Shown piece by piece: positions 11,870 to 25,700 of a DNA stretch of 64,000 nucleotides. How positions within the stretch are numbered: the stretch's first letter is position 1; every line of letters begins with the position of its first letter. The notes below the pieces were generated by a model. The model saw nothing but the letters and a program-made list of their open reading frames with translations, did no database searches and was not told the DNA's origin. Made by a program: the position numbers and the translations under genes. The DNA is from Vitellaria paradoxa. Its lineage: Eukaryota; Streptophyta; Magnoliopsida; Ericales; Sapotaceae. The stretch is from NCBI GenBank assembly GCA_019916065.1, contig CM034239.1:35984419-36048418 (forward strand). The letters run 5' to 3'.

Positions 11870-14800
11870 CTGGTACATAGAAAACGGAAAATTATAAAAA
11901 CAAATTTACGACTACTGCAGATTGCGCCCATTTAGTTCTGGAATTCAAAATATATATAATAAAACATTAACGGTTTTTAAAAATGTCTCTCTCACAAACT
12001 AAGATCCAACGACTAAGAATTATTTTTTCTTTCATTCAACGATTGAGATCATTTTTATATTTTTAATTTCTCGCTTAAATCTTATTTTAGTAGATCCCAC
12101 TACCATCTATCTCATAAAATGACTTGAGCATTTTAAATTTTATCGTATTTCAAAGATAAAGATCATATACAAATAAAAACTGCCAACTTAAATTCCGCTA
12201 AATTATGGTTTTTAGAGAGTTGAACTTTTTAAATTAAAGCATCATAATTTGTGTTTTCTTTTATGATACTTATCAAAAATTAATTGAAGAGAGAGTAAAA
12301 CACATGCAGTAGTTACTAGGGTCTAAAGTTTTACCAAAAAAAAATTAAAGCCTAGGGATTATCATAGTTTTTTCAATTTAAACTTTTTGTCCAAAGTTTC
12401 AACTATATAAAAAACTTAGGGTAAAGTACAAAAAATACCCTTATAGTTTACCCTCGGTATCACTTTGGTTCCACACGTTTCAATTGCAACAGTCAAATCC
12501 CTACACTTTCAGTTAAGTATCAATTCGGTCCTTCCGTTAGTTGACCGTTAGAAATAATCGTTCGACTGAGGATAAAATAGTAATTTCATCTATAATTTAC
12601 TCTTAGTGTCACTTTAGTCCCTCACATTTTCAATTATAACAATTGAATCCCTACACTTTCGATATATATTTGAAATACATTTTATTAAATTATTTTTAAT
12701 AAATAATATAATCTAAAATATATTTTATTAAATTATATAACATATTTTAATTTGAAATATATCTTATTAAATTATTTTTAATAAATAAAATATTTAAATT
12801 TTATTTAATATATTTTCTTTTTATTGAATTAAGTTATTTTTCATAAATAATATGATTAAATTAATAATATAATTAAAATAATGTTTAATATAGTTTAATT
12901 ACTATGAAATATATTTTATTAAATTTGAATAATTTTTAAGAAATAATAAAATTAAATATTTTATTAAAAATTAATTTATGTAAATAAAATTTCATTTGTA
13001 AATGCAGTTTCAATTTTTATTTTAAAAAAAATGATAATAAAAAATAAAATCAGAAAATAAAAAGTTAAACAAAATAAAAAATAATAATGTTATCAAAAGG
13101 CCTTAGAATCGTTATTTTTTAAATTTTCTATTTCTGCAGTTTTCTTCCTATATATAATTTTATATATATATTCAATTCGAGAATATACGTTTATATATGC
13201 GACTTTTTTAATTCTATTCTATTAATTATAATAACTATTAGTGAAACCATCAAATCACTCTTTAATAAAATTTTTAAGAAAATTAACTGTATTTAATAAA
13301 ATATATTTCATATTAATTAAAAAAACTAAATATTATTTTAATTATATTATTAATTTAATCATATTATTTTTTAAAATTAATTTAATTCAATAAAAATAGA
13401 ATATATTAAATATAATTTAAATATTTTATTGACTAAAAATAATTTAATAAGATATATTTCAAATTAAAATATGTTATATAATTTAATAAAATATATTTTA
13501 GAGTATATTATTTATTAAAAAATTAAAAAATATATTCCTAATATATGTTGAAAGTGTAGAGATTTAATTGTTATAATTGAAAACGTGAGGGACTAAAGTG
13601 ACACTGAGGATAAACTACAAATGAAATTACCATTTTATCCTCAGTCTAACGATTGTTTCTAACAGTCAACTAACGGAAGGACCGAATTGATACTTGACCG
13701 AAAGTGTAGGGATTTGATTGTTAAAATTGAAACGTGTGGGACCAAAGTGATATTGAAGGTAAACTATAGGAGTATTTTTTGTACTTTACCCAAAAACTTA
13801 ATACTAATTTGTTTAGAGGGTCGTAGGCACAGGTTACTGCTAGTATAAAAATATAACAAGAGTGCACAAATACATGCATGGGAAAGAAAAATAAAAGACA
13901 TCAAAGAATAGCAAAATCATTGAGGTAAACAACTCATGTCCTCTTTCTTCTAGTTTTTTTCTCCCCCTTCGTCTTGACAAGGAGGAAGTTGCTCTTGATC
14001 ACATTCTAACCCTGGATTTCCAGAATCTAAACCAGTGGCAGATCCAAAATTTTGCTACAGTGGAGTCAAACCGATAAATAAAGACAGTGTACTTAACTTA
14101 TGGACAATCTGTTTTGAGAGATATATTTTATTGGGGCAAAAGGACAAAAATACATCAAAAATTATACTATTTTCTAAAGAAATTTTGTTTGTAATGAAGG
14201 CAAAACTTATAAATTGCTTGAGGTATATGGGTAATTTGTTTTGAAAAATATATTTTATAAGGGTAAAAATATAAAAATATCTCAAAAATTATATTGTTTT
14301 TTAAAGAAATTTTGCTTCCAGTGAAGCAAAACTTGTAAATTATTTAAAGTATAGGGATAATTTATTTTGAAAGATATATTTTATAAGGGCAAAAGTACAA
14401 AAATATCTCAAAAATTATACTATTTTTAACAGAAATTTTACTTCCAGTGGGTCAATTGACTCCCCTTGCCCCTACGTGCATCCGCGCATGATCTAAACTC
14501 TATTGTAAACTCTATTGTATGACTAGGAACTCAACTGACACTAAAATGATTAATGTGGAACTCGTTCAACAAATAAGCATCCAATACACGCAAGTCATAA
14601 GTCAATTCAACAAAACCAGATACAATAGCCAGCCCAAAATAAATAAATAAACACACAACCCACCACAAATAACATGGACTACACTGTCAGATGGGCATAC
14701 AGAACCGAAACCAGGTAGTCTAAAAGGTAGGTAATTGGAATGGAGGTGCATCGGTTCTAAGTGGAGAAAGTGGATCCAACAGCATATTATCAGTAATTGT

Positions 14801-17800
14801 GAATGCTACCCTATTGGACCCTTTAATTCCAAGTGGGGCTTACACAAGGAAAACCTATTTTTCCTCGACTTCTAATTGATGGAGGCATTTAGCAAATTAG
14901 TGGGCAAAGATGTACAAGGACAAGGAGGATTCATAGAGGGTTATACAGGTGGAAAGGTCAATCAAATAAAGTGGAGAAACACTTAGTTTGCTGATAATTC
15001 CATCAAATTTTTATGGGCTGGGTCCATTACAATTAGGATAATTCTTTTTTTTTTTTTTTTGGGGGGATAAATTACAATTAGGACATCTTTTGTCTTAATA
15101 TGTCTTTGCCTTACAATTATGTTTTGAAAATTTTTTATTTGTTCGTATTCAAAAGTTCTTTTGAATGTGCCTTATAAGGCAAAGTAAGTTTGCAACGGAG
15201 TGATTGAAAAGTTTCAAATGAGAAATTTACTCTATTAAGAGTTCTTTGTGAGTTACTTTTATTAAGAGTAATTTGTCTAGCCTACCCGCATATTTTGTCC
15301 CTCTTCACTGTTTTAGTTCTTGTGAAAAGGAGACTTGAGAAGCTCCCAAGAGTCTTTTATAGGGTGGATTAGGAGAATAATTCAAATATCATCTAATTAA
15401 GTAAAATATCATATGTTTACCCTTGAGGGAATCCTCAAGTTTGAAATGTTTAACAAGGCGTGTTACTAAAAAAGTGACTTTGGAGATCCAAAGATACTTT
15501 TTTTAGGGTGCATTATGCTAGGAATTCAAATAAGATACTTTTGTAGGATGGATTATGCTAGGAATTCAAACATTTATCCTGTAGATTAGCTCAATGCGTG
15601 TTTACCCTTATGGGAGTTTGCAAGTTTAACATTTTTAACGAGGTATTATTAAAGAAGAGGAAATTATGAGATTTGTCTATTTCATCATTTGGTACATATA
15701 TTAGGTGTTCTAGAAGGAAATCAAACAATATTTTAAGCAATGAGGCAGCAAGGTCAAGAAAAGGTAGAGGAGAGCGTGGAGAACCATTTGTTATTGCTTA
15801 GAATGAATGATGCAGAGTGAAATGGATAGGTCTTTCTAAGGCAAAAAGTTTCCCTTGAATATAGCAACAAGTTTATTTTTAACTATTATATATAGTTGGC
15901 TATCGGGGCCAGACTTGCATAATTTTTTAACTTTTGTCGAAAACATAGTTCTATAGCATAGATTATTTCAGATGTCTTCATATTTGGGTGATATTCTCTG
16001 GATGCATTTTTTTAGTCTCAAACAAGTTGAGGAGCTACATGAATCTTCTTCCACCACTCATTTCAAATATGGATTATTAAGAAATATTCATCAAAAAATA
16101 AAATAAAATTATGCTATTGATAAAATTTACATGACACATGGCACCAATTCTATAAGCAAGAGTACCAATTACTTTCAATAAAACCTAACCGGTATACTAG
16201 TTTATGTGTTTTTTTTTTGGTTGGGGGGGGGGGGGGGGGGACAAGTAAAATAAAATAAAACTTACGTTTAACCTAAAAAGCATGAATACAGACACGCAAT
16301 ATAGGTACGACACAACACGAATATGCCGACACGTTAATTTTTAAAATTATCAAGACACAACATGGCAAGGATATGTTAATGAATAAATATATAATTTATC
16401 CATGTATATGAAAAAATTACTACTTATTCATTTTTGTACTATAAATGCATTTATCTTTTATTTATATCTATTTTAAAGAATTGCATTTACAAACAAATTA
16501 CGAATTTTAGATCCTAAAATTCCTAAAATAAATAAATAAATAAATGATAAGGAATTAATAACGTAATTCACATCATTTTTATCTAATTATTTGATTGCAA
16601 GTTTTCTCTTTCAAAATTACAATATGTTTCATATGCATGTAAGTTATGAAATGACTTTCTCTAAAGTGTCTGAAGAGTGTCTAATGGTTGTAGGTATTGG
16701 ATATGACACCGGTACGTCACCTTCTTAGAAATGTCCATGCTTCTTTGTGTTTAACTATTAACCTATAGTGAAATGCAACACACTTGTAAATGAGAACCTA
16801 AGTGACCTCTAAACACCACCATTTTTCAATATCAAAACAAAAAAAACAAGTCCAATTAAAAACCAACCTGCTGTCCTGTAATGTATACATTACTTTCCTT
16901 GAACTGAGGTGTAGTGAGATCTTCATTGGCAGTCGAGTTTCCAGATGTTGAAGACGAATTGGGATTATAAACAGCTGAGGAGGAGCCATATGGTCCATAG
17001 CTGCTGGGTACTCCAACATGGGTAGAGTTTACTGTATTAGTTCCCACCTTGTATTGTGAAAGTGAATATTTAGCAGTTGCCCCTGGTGCCGCTGGGTATA
17101 CGCTGGCAGCCTGGGGTTGCTGGGGGAATGTGCCATTGCTCAAAAATTGGTGGATGGCTGGTGGGTGGACAAAAAAGGGGGAGAAATAGTGTCCATATGG
17201 AAAGTAGTTTGGTGGATAATTGGGTATAGGCATTCCGGTTGGTTGGCGAAAGACAGGGAGAGGTTGCTGAGTTACAGCTATAGAGCTCTGCATAACCCCA
17301 GCAGCCTGAGTCACCATAGGAGTAGGAGGTGCCGTAGAAAAAACCAAAGAGTTTCCACCCTGCAGTTCGACGTAAGCAAGCATAAGAAGTATGCACCAGG
17401 GCATTCATCAATGCATTCTTCAAAAACATACAAAGGAGAAGGCAGTACACATCTATCAGTCCAAATCTTTTAAACATTAAACAGAAACAAATAAAATTAG
17501 AGCACTACTTTTTCTGCTGGTCACTGTATTTTATCATAAAACAGTGGCAACTCGCATGCGCCAAAACATCTCAAGGCACAGGAGCTTGCAGAATCGATCC
17601 AAATGATTACCTGCAAACTGATTCTTAGTACAGATACAACACAATTCTCAAACTCAAGTAACAAGAGTTCCAGACTTCATGAACAACAGAGCAGGCTAAT
17701 CCATGTTGACATAATCAAATTTAGATTGTGAACCACACACTTGAATACAAAGTGATAGGAGCACCTTTAAAAGTTGAGTGACGCAAAAGGAAGGACATCC

Positions 17801-20800
17801 TCAACAGAAAAATTGTTATAGCATTCCTTAAAAGCTAGAAAGACAGTTAGCTGCAAATGAGATGTAATGCACCACTCTCACTAGAACTTATTAGTTATCT
17901 GCCCCGATTAATGAATAGATTTGTTGCAATTTAAAGATGGAAAAGCTTATGAAGAGGTGAATTGCATACTTTTTCAGCTATCAGTTCAAGCAACACTCTT
18001 AACTAGTTTATCATACAATTTACCACAATGTAAATCAAGCTCTTAAAACTTAACAGGCAGTGCCCATCAAGTCCACAACTAAAAAGCACATATATGGACA
18101 TGCAAATACATTAAAAAATTAATTATATAAGGTAGAAATTTAGGTCTTAAAATTTCTAACATTAAAATATTAAGGGTAAGGAATTAATTAATATGAATTC
18201 ATATTGTTTTATCTTACTATTTAATTCTAAATTTTTTCTTCAAAATTAGAAATTTGATTGATGGAGATGTGTGTCTCCCATGTATCCAAAAAGTGTCTGG
18301 TTCTAATATAACTAAAAAATAATTATATTACTTTTTAGACAAGTATCCAACAAGCGTTCAGATAGTGTATGTCACTTATGTAGAAATGTCCAAGCTTCTT
18401 AGGTCCGCAACAACTGTCACAGTAAGTTGTGAATATAATGTAGCCGCCAATGTGTTGGGCCACTACAATTTTTCAGACATTCTAAAACCCATCTGAATTA
18501 ACACTGCAAGAACATCTTTTACAATGGAGATCTAAACCTAGGGACCGAGCTGATATGTGAAAATTACTTGCAGAACTGAATTAACTCAAATTCAGACACT
18601 TTCCAAAGAATCAAAGATCATAAATACATATTTAGGTATTGAATCAATCTCGGTTCTACTTTCTTCAAATGAATAGAAATGAAACAGTAAGATATTAAGA
18701 TCCTTTATTCAACATCCTTTTTTCCCTTAAATGATGCAATAATAGATGCTAACACCAGACCATAAAAGGTTCAAAACCAAGGAGAAAAACAATTTTGCAG
18801 TGTTTAGCTTAGAACATCAGTATTTCATTGCAAGTAAGTAGCAACTTCTTCATGTTCTCTCTCCTCTTTCCAGGAATTAGTGACCATCTTTCATAATCAA
18901 GTAAAAATTAATAGAAAACCAAAGATGAGAGCGACAATAGTTATATTTTCTTCTGCCATTTTGGACAACATATTAAGAAATTGGATATCAGCAACTATAG
19001 CCACTAGGTTCAGACTACAAAACTAAAGAAAGATATAAGGGAAGAGAAAAAGATAAGGGAAGAATTGAGAATGGAAAAGAAATTTTGAGTGAGTACAACC
19101 CCCCCCCCCCCAAAAAAAAAAATTGCAAACTGGCTGTGTACTTCGAGGAACAATTAAATGACGCACATCATGACTAATGTCATGCATATTTTCTCTTCCC
19201 AATAAATAAGTTACCCCAAAAAATGGCAGAGAAGACAGACAGCCAAAGAATCCTAGGATTTGGATTCAGAAAACAGAACCAACATGGCAATCAGACAAAA
19301 TCATCCTGATATTAGCATGTCAACTAACAAATATCTCCTGAGAAAATTCTCCACCCTGCAAATATTTTTCTGTGAAACTTTTGGTAAGATCTTTCTAATG
19401 TATCCATATAGTGGCTAAAAAAGTAACAAGTACTCTATTTGTGCAAACCTCTTGAGCAGGCTGAGAAGTTTGTGAAGATAATGCTGCAATGTTCCCATTG
19501 TTCTTTGTTGCAACTCCAGGTGAATGGAAGGGAGAAATGCGGCCATCATTGTCAGCACCAGTCCTATAAAATTGTGCATAATAACTGGCTGGATCGAATG
19601 GTTGTGGAACCTTTACACAGAACGATAAGTTAGCCAAACACTCATATTACTAGACTTCTGGAAAGCCATACAAGCCAAATGCAATTCAAAAAACATGAGA
19701 GTAATTGAAATTGTTTATCGTTAACTAACCAACCATGAAAAACTTACAGACATAAGTACAAGATTTATTAAGCATGAAATATCCTGAAGAACAAACCGGT
19801 GAAAGAACGTGACAGGAGAAGCAAAGACTTACAACAAAACTTGGGAGGCGAGAAACATCACGGGCTTGAGACTCAGAGTTTTCAAATGGTGCAAGCTGGC
19901 TTCCAACCATAGGTGGCACGAAATCAAAACTGTAGGTAGGAGAAGTATGAACCATTGAATATTGTTGGCTTCCAGGTGGCAAGGCAGCCTCTTGCTTAGA
20001 CTCATTGCTCTGTGGGACCACAGTGGATGAGACATCACCATTGCCAGATGACAAATTTTCCGGTACATGCCTAGGTGACTGGGGACAATCAGGATAATCT
20101 CCTTCCTCAGTAGTTGTCAGCCCATTTTGATTGCTGAATCCAATGATGAGTGAGTGAAAAAAGTTAAACCAAAATACAAAAATAAGTGTGCAATTCAAAA
20201 GTTCATAAGCAGAGACATCAGTGTTCATATACAGAATGCCCTGCTGCAGGAGGCTAAGAAATTCATATATTTATTAGCTAAAATACACACACACGCACAC
20301 ACACAATTCCACCAAACTAGAGCAAGGAATTAATTCTACAGGAAAACCAAGTCCTTGCCTGAAAAATGATTTCCCATCCAACCCCTGTAAAATTAAAACT
20401 CATTCCTCTAGACTCCAACTAGCCATCAGAGATCAAATCCACACAGAATGGGAACTTCACTATCCCATATAATTATGCACCAGTAAGTGCACAACTAGAC
20501 AGCTTAAAATCAGCAACATGCAAATGATATCTATTTTATCATAATAAAGAATTGTAATTGATCACTACTAAAAGTATTAATCATTCTTTTAACAACAGCT
20601 TTTCATTCTTGAAATTGCAGTAAACATAACAGAATAGCAACATCCCATAACTTGGGCAGAAATAAAATTAAAACACAGCTGGCTTCAAGTCACGCGTAAT
20701 TAGATCATAATGGAATTATTACTTCTACAACTTCTAGAAGTTCGTCCTCCAAATCCCTTCAATCCCTTAAGACCAGTCAAAGGTATACAGTTCTTACTAG

Positions 20801-20807
20801 CTCACCC

Positions 20808-20848
<41 letters not shown>

Positions 20849-22663
20849 AAACAAAATATAAATCCTCATGTTACCCAAATATAATTACTCAATATAAAGC
20901 CAAATCACAAAAATAAATAAATAAAAATTTTCACAAACCTTGACTGTTCAGCTGTTTCTTCAACACTCTCAGAAGTTTCAGAAAATGGTGTGGGATTCTT
21001 GTCATTCTCAGGAGCATTGTTACAGGATGTGTTTAAACCAAAACTAGAATCAAAACTTCCAAAACAAAAACCAAATTTTTCGGCTTCGGGAACATGGAGA
21101 TGATTTGGGATAATAACATGTTGACCATCTGAAATATGTATCTCCTCTAGCTTCCTCCGTAGTTTTGAAGTGGGTTCTTTTGAATCAAGGACACTTGATG
21201 CAGTGACTGATTGGGTATTAGCTTCCACTGTGATAGGAGCCTCAGATGAACCAGATGTCTCAGACCCTTGAGCAAGATTCAGATTTGTTGGCTTTGGTTT
21301 CCACTCCTTAGGACCCACTGTTGGCAAACAGTAGCAACATTAGTTGACTGAGGACCTTGACTATGACATTTAAAATATAATAAAACAGAAAATAACTGGA
21401 CTTTCTATTTCAATGCCTTCTGTAATAAGATAATGTGACTAATGTCTATAAGCTCATGATATAGTGTATCAAAATGTTCTTTGCTATTGATTATAATTTG
21501 TTATCACTTAGTAATTCTGATTAGGTTGGAACTTTTATGGTGAATATGCTAATTGTTCACCATTTTCTGGGTTGCCAAAAAGATAGCTGAACATAACCAA
21601 GTAGAAGGAATGTATCTGACTTCCTAAGTTACATGGTGCGGGTATATTATATATCACGAATATTTTAAATATAATATATTTTATAGTATATTAACTTTAA
21701 GATATTTATTATTTCTAACTCAAAGGGGAAAAAAATGAGACTTACATCTTTCATCTATCTCAAGGCTAGAATTTTTTCTTTACCATCAAATGTAAGCTAT
21801 TTGTTATTCCAATATTATTAAAAATTAGAGAATCCAAGTATTTAATTTGGGTATGAGAGCTGGACACATACCCTCATACCCTTACCCTCGTCATCCCTTG
21901 TGGATATGGATACAATGAAGGAAATATAAGAATCCATGTAAAACTGTTTTGACTCCTTAAATCCCCAAACCCACTAATCTCTCCCATGCAAGGTATAATT
22001 CAGCAGCATAATTGAATAGCTTAGCATGCCAACATAACATGTGCCAATGGAAATGTCAAACTTTTCACTAAATGCAACTCCTTAGGAAGAAAAGGTCACA
22101 TTATTACACGACTCAACAGATATACACAAGCTTTAAAATGGTCAGCACTACCTTCACATTTGCAGAAATTTTATGATAATAAGACACATGAAGAAAAAGA
22201 ATCTAATGAATAAAGAAAGAAAAAAGAAGTCGTACACATTATAATGGTCATTGGTTCAGCTCCAATGAAAATTGGTTCAGTTTCAATTCCAAAATAGCAA
22301 CACCAAAAATATCAATTCAGTCCTATCTTCAAAGTGTTTCAAAGCTGGACAGTGACCGATCCAGAACCGACAACTAGAACCAATTCTCCCAACTAAAAAA
22401 TCTAAACCTAACCTAAAATCTAAACATTCCAGAGACTTCTAACTTGCTTTGTCTCTATTGTCTATAGCCTCTCTCCAAGAACACCTACTCACCCCACAGC
22501 AGAGCAGCCCACTCTCACCTTGCGGTCTCTCTCATTCGGTCACTCTCACCAACTCTTCCTCCGCAGCCTCTAGTGTGTGCCAGTTAAGTGTTGAGTGGTC
22601 AAGGCTCTGGAGCTTGAATACCGATAAGCTCAAGCCTCAAGGCCGTTGAAGTTGAAGTCGAAG

Positions 22664-22705
<42 letters not shown>

Positions 22706-25700
22706 GAACCAGCGAATACAAAATGCCCTAGCAATTTGAGACATAAACACAATTTTATCTCCATTCCTTTTTTCAGTTTTGGTTTTAGTTAAATAATTTG
22801 CTATGGTTTGAAGTTCTTGTGTTGACAACACACTCTGGAAACCAAACACAGGTTTGTAGAAATTAGGTTTTCATGATCATTTCAGTGAAGAAATAAAAGT
22901 TCCAAGTTGTTCTTCATATTTTTTTCTTTTGGGAGGATTACGAGGACCAGTTCCAGGTAATCCAATTTTGGCGGAAAGGAGTAAATCTTGGTGGAGTGGA
23001 GTCATTGTTTTGCTTATAGCAATCTAAATTCCAATTTGGTGTTTAGTTGTTCACTTCAAGAATTAAAAATTACAATTTCATAAAATCATATGTATATATA
23101 AATAAAAATAATAATGAATGATATACCTTTTCCCCCCAACTAAGATAATTATTTCCTGGCATTCCCAATTTTGGTACAGAACACAGGTTAAATGCTTTTC
23201 TATTTACATGGTTTTTTATAATGAATGATATACCTTTCCCCTCAACTAAGATAATTATTTATTGGTATCCCCAATTTTGGTCTAGAATGCACGTTAAATG
23301 CTTTGCTATTTCCTTGGTTTTTATTTATTTGAAATATTGGTTCCAGACGATGTTCGTTTATGTAACTTGGTTTGATTCGAATTTTGGATTTGTTCTTTTT
23401 TATTTCTTGATTGCACAATTCAATAGAACTAGATTAAGTCAAAGCTCCTAGTTTTATTATATATTTTTTAAGTCAATTGCATGCTGCAGTCATTTCTTAA
23501 TAAAATTTAATAATACTGTAACTGTCCAAATGAACCTGTGCAACTTACTTTCTTTTGCAAATTTATTTGATGCAATTTATTTATTATTTATTTTTTTTAG
23601 ATGCCCATCAGCTTGTTTCTAGAACTGAGTTCGACCAAACCAAGGGAACCAGTTCCGTTTCAGGCCCAGAACCAACCTGACCAGTGTACACATTTACTAA
23701 TATGACAATGCGCTACAAAAATCTACGTTTGTGATATTCAGATATTAGCTCGGACCTTCCAAAGAATCTAAGAAAGACGGGTGTGTTGCCTCCAAACATC
23801 ATCAATCAAACATAAATTGATGTCCGGTACAAAAACATAGAACAGAGTTACCTTTTGAAGGGCCAATTACTACTTGTGACCGGCTATTGCAATTAAATGA
23901 AGGCCTAATAACAGCAGAGCCAGCATGAGAAGAAGAGGTAGGTTGTATAGAATCGGAAAGTTGATTTTTTCCAACCCCCGGGGTTCTGCTTGACATCTTT
24001 CCTTGCATGGAGGAGCTAGCAACCTCTGAAGCTGTTGAAACCAGTCATTGACAAAGAAAAGCCCATGAGCCACTTTTTCCGTCTGATAAAAAATTATTCA
24101 AGTTTATTATATTATACGATAAGGATATGTCTATCCTAAAAAGAATTGTGAGCCCTAACCAGGGTTTGATTTTCCCTCAGATGGGGCTGCTGAAATCTGT
24201 TCAACAGGAATTCGCTGGTTTCCCACCTCGCGTTTAATTGTACCCACAGCACTGGGAAGCCTTGAATCAGGAGATGGGACCAAAACAGGGTCAGAAGCCG
24301 AGAAATAAACTCCAGGCGATGGTAACTGAGTCCCAGCAGATGAGTTGTTGCTTGAGCTTGATGTGAGCTGCCCACATGTGTCCTGTGTTTCAAAATCACT
24401 GTTGGGCCTTTCCATTGCTTCAACTGGGTGTCGAAGCGGTGGCGGACCCCCTAACTTACTAATATCATATGCTGAAACCTCTTCAGGTTGGTTGACCAAA
24501 CTTCCCGGAGACAAATGAGCAGCATGAAGACCAGTACTTTCAGAATCCACAGAAGCGAGACCATTCATTTTGAGAGCAAGAGAGCTGCAACAATTAGATA
24601 AAAATGCCTTGTAAGATCTCCAAACCACACAATCTAAAACCTATATGGGTTGTTGCAGACAAAGAACAAATATAGAGGCTGTTGGGTCAAAGTAAAACGC
24701 AATATAAACATCGTTCAAACATTTATTGCAGAAAGTATCACCTGGTGGCAGAAGAGGTCTCTTTCTTTTCTGTCTCCTGAGAGGTAGGCAAACAAGAATG
24801 CCCAATATTCTTCTCTGAAACTTGATTGAATTCATTTTCCTTTACTGGACCAGAATTTCTGCCACTGCTGGTATCTGGAAGAGTGATACATGAGGGGAAA
24901 AATTAGCTGACATATATATCAGAGATAACTCAATATAGAAAAAACTATGGCTGTTGCAAGTTTATCGACAAAAAATAAGGAAGGTTGGAATAAAAAAATT
25001 ATGAAAGATAATGCCAGAAAAATTCGGTTGCAAGGCCAAAACTTCAAGGGGGTTTTTGGATAAGCTTCCCTTACATGAAATTATGTTCAACAAGCAATGA
25101 AAAGAAAAATGTAAAATGATTCATATATATTAAAAAGTTAAGGTAATTCTGGCAACGTATTTCTCAACAAGAAATCACATCAGAATAGTGGAATACCATT
25201 TGCTATGTAACGAGTTGAATGATTTGTCCGCCCAACCCTACTCCCTCGTCCCTGGGCACCGGGCTTCCACCTTGATTCTAAAGATTCTTTGTTGCTTAGA
25301 CTCTGCAAGGATATAAACACAAAGAGACCAAAATATTTGTAAAGCACTAAATATGGTTCAAAATAACATAAAATATAAATACTTGTCATATTCACCTTGT
25401 AAACCATTAATCAAAAATATCAAGGTGTTGTTTTGAATTCTAGAATTAGGTAGCGATAACTCTCTCTCTCTCTCTCTAACTAAAATCCTATGTCCTCTTA
25501 TAGTTGTTCATTGTGGAGCTTTTACGTGTTTAAATTAGTATTATAATAGTCTTAACCAATATTTTAGCTGGATATGTCTTCTGTGTTTTGCAACAGCTGG
25601 ATAGAAGCAGCAGAACTTAATACACAAAAACACTCTGCATGAACAATCACTCAACTTGGCATAATAGTTAAAAGCCATTCATCCAAAAGAACAGGTTTAA

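Noticed and set aside
11333..11931. Overlapping plus- and minus-strand ORFs (116 and 137 aa)
   Set aside because: Shadows of GIP1 exon 11 in other frames or strand; no family features.
16856..17477. 135-aa and 118-aa ORFs around GIP1 exon 10
   Set aside because: Alternative frames of the exon; the real frame is fixed by the conserved FPYGHYFSPF and ESNVYITGQ blocks.
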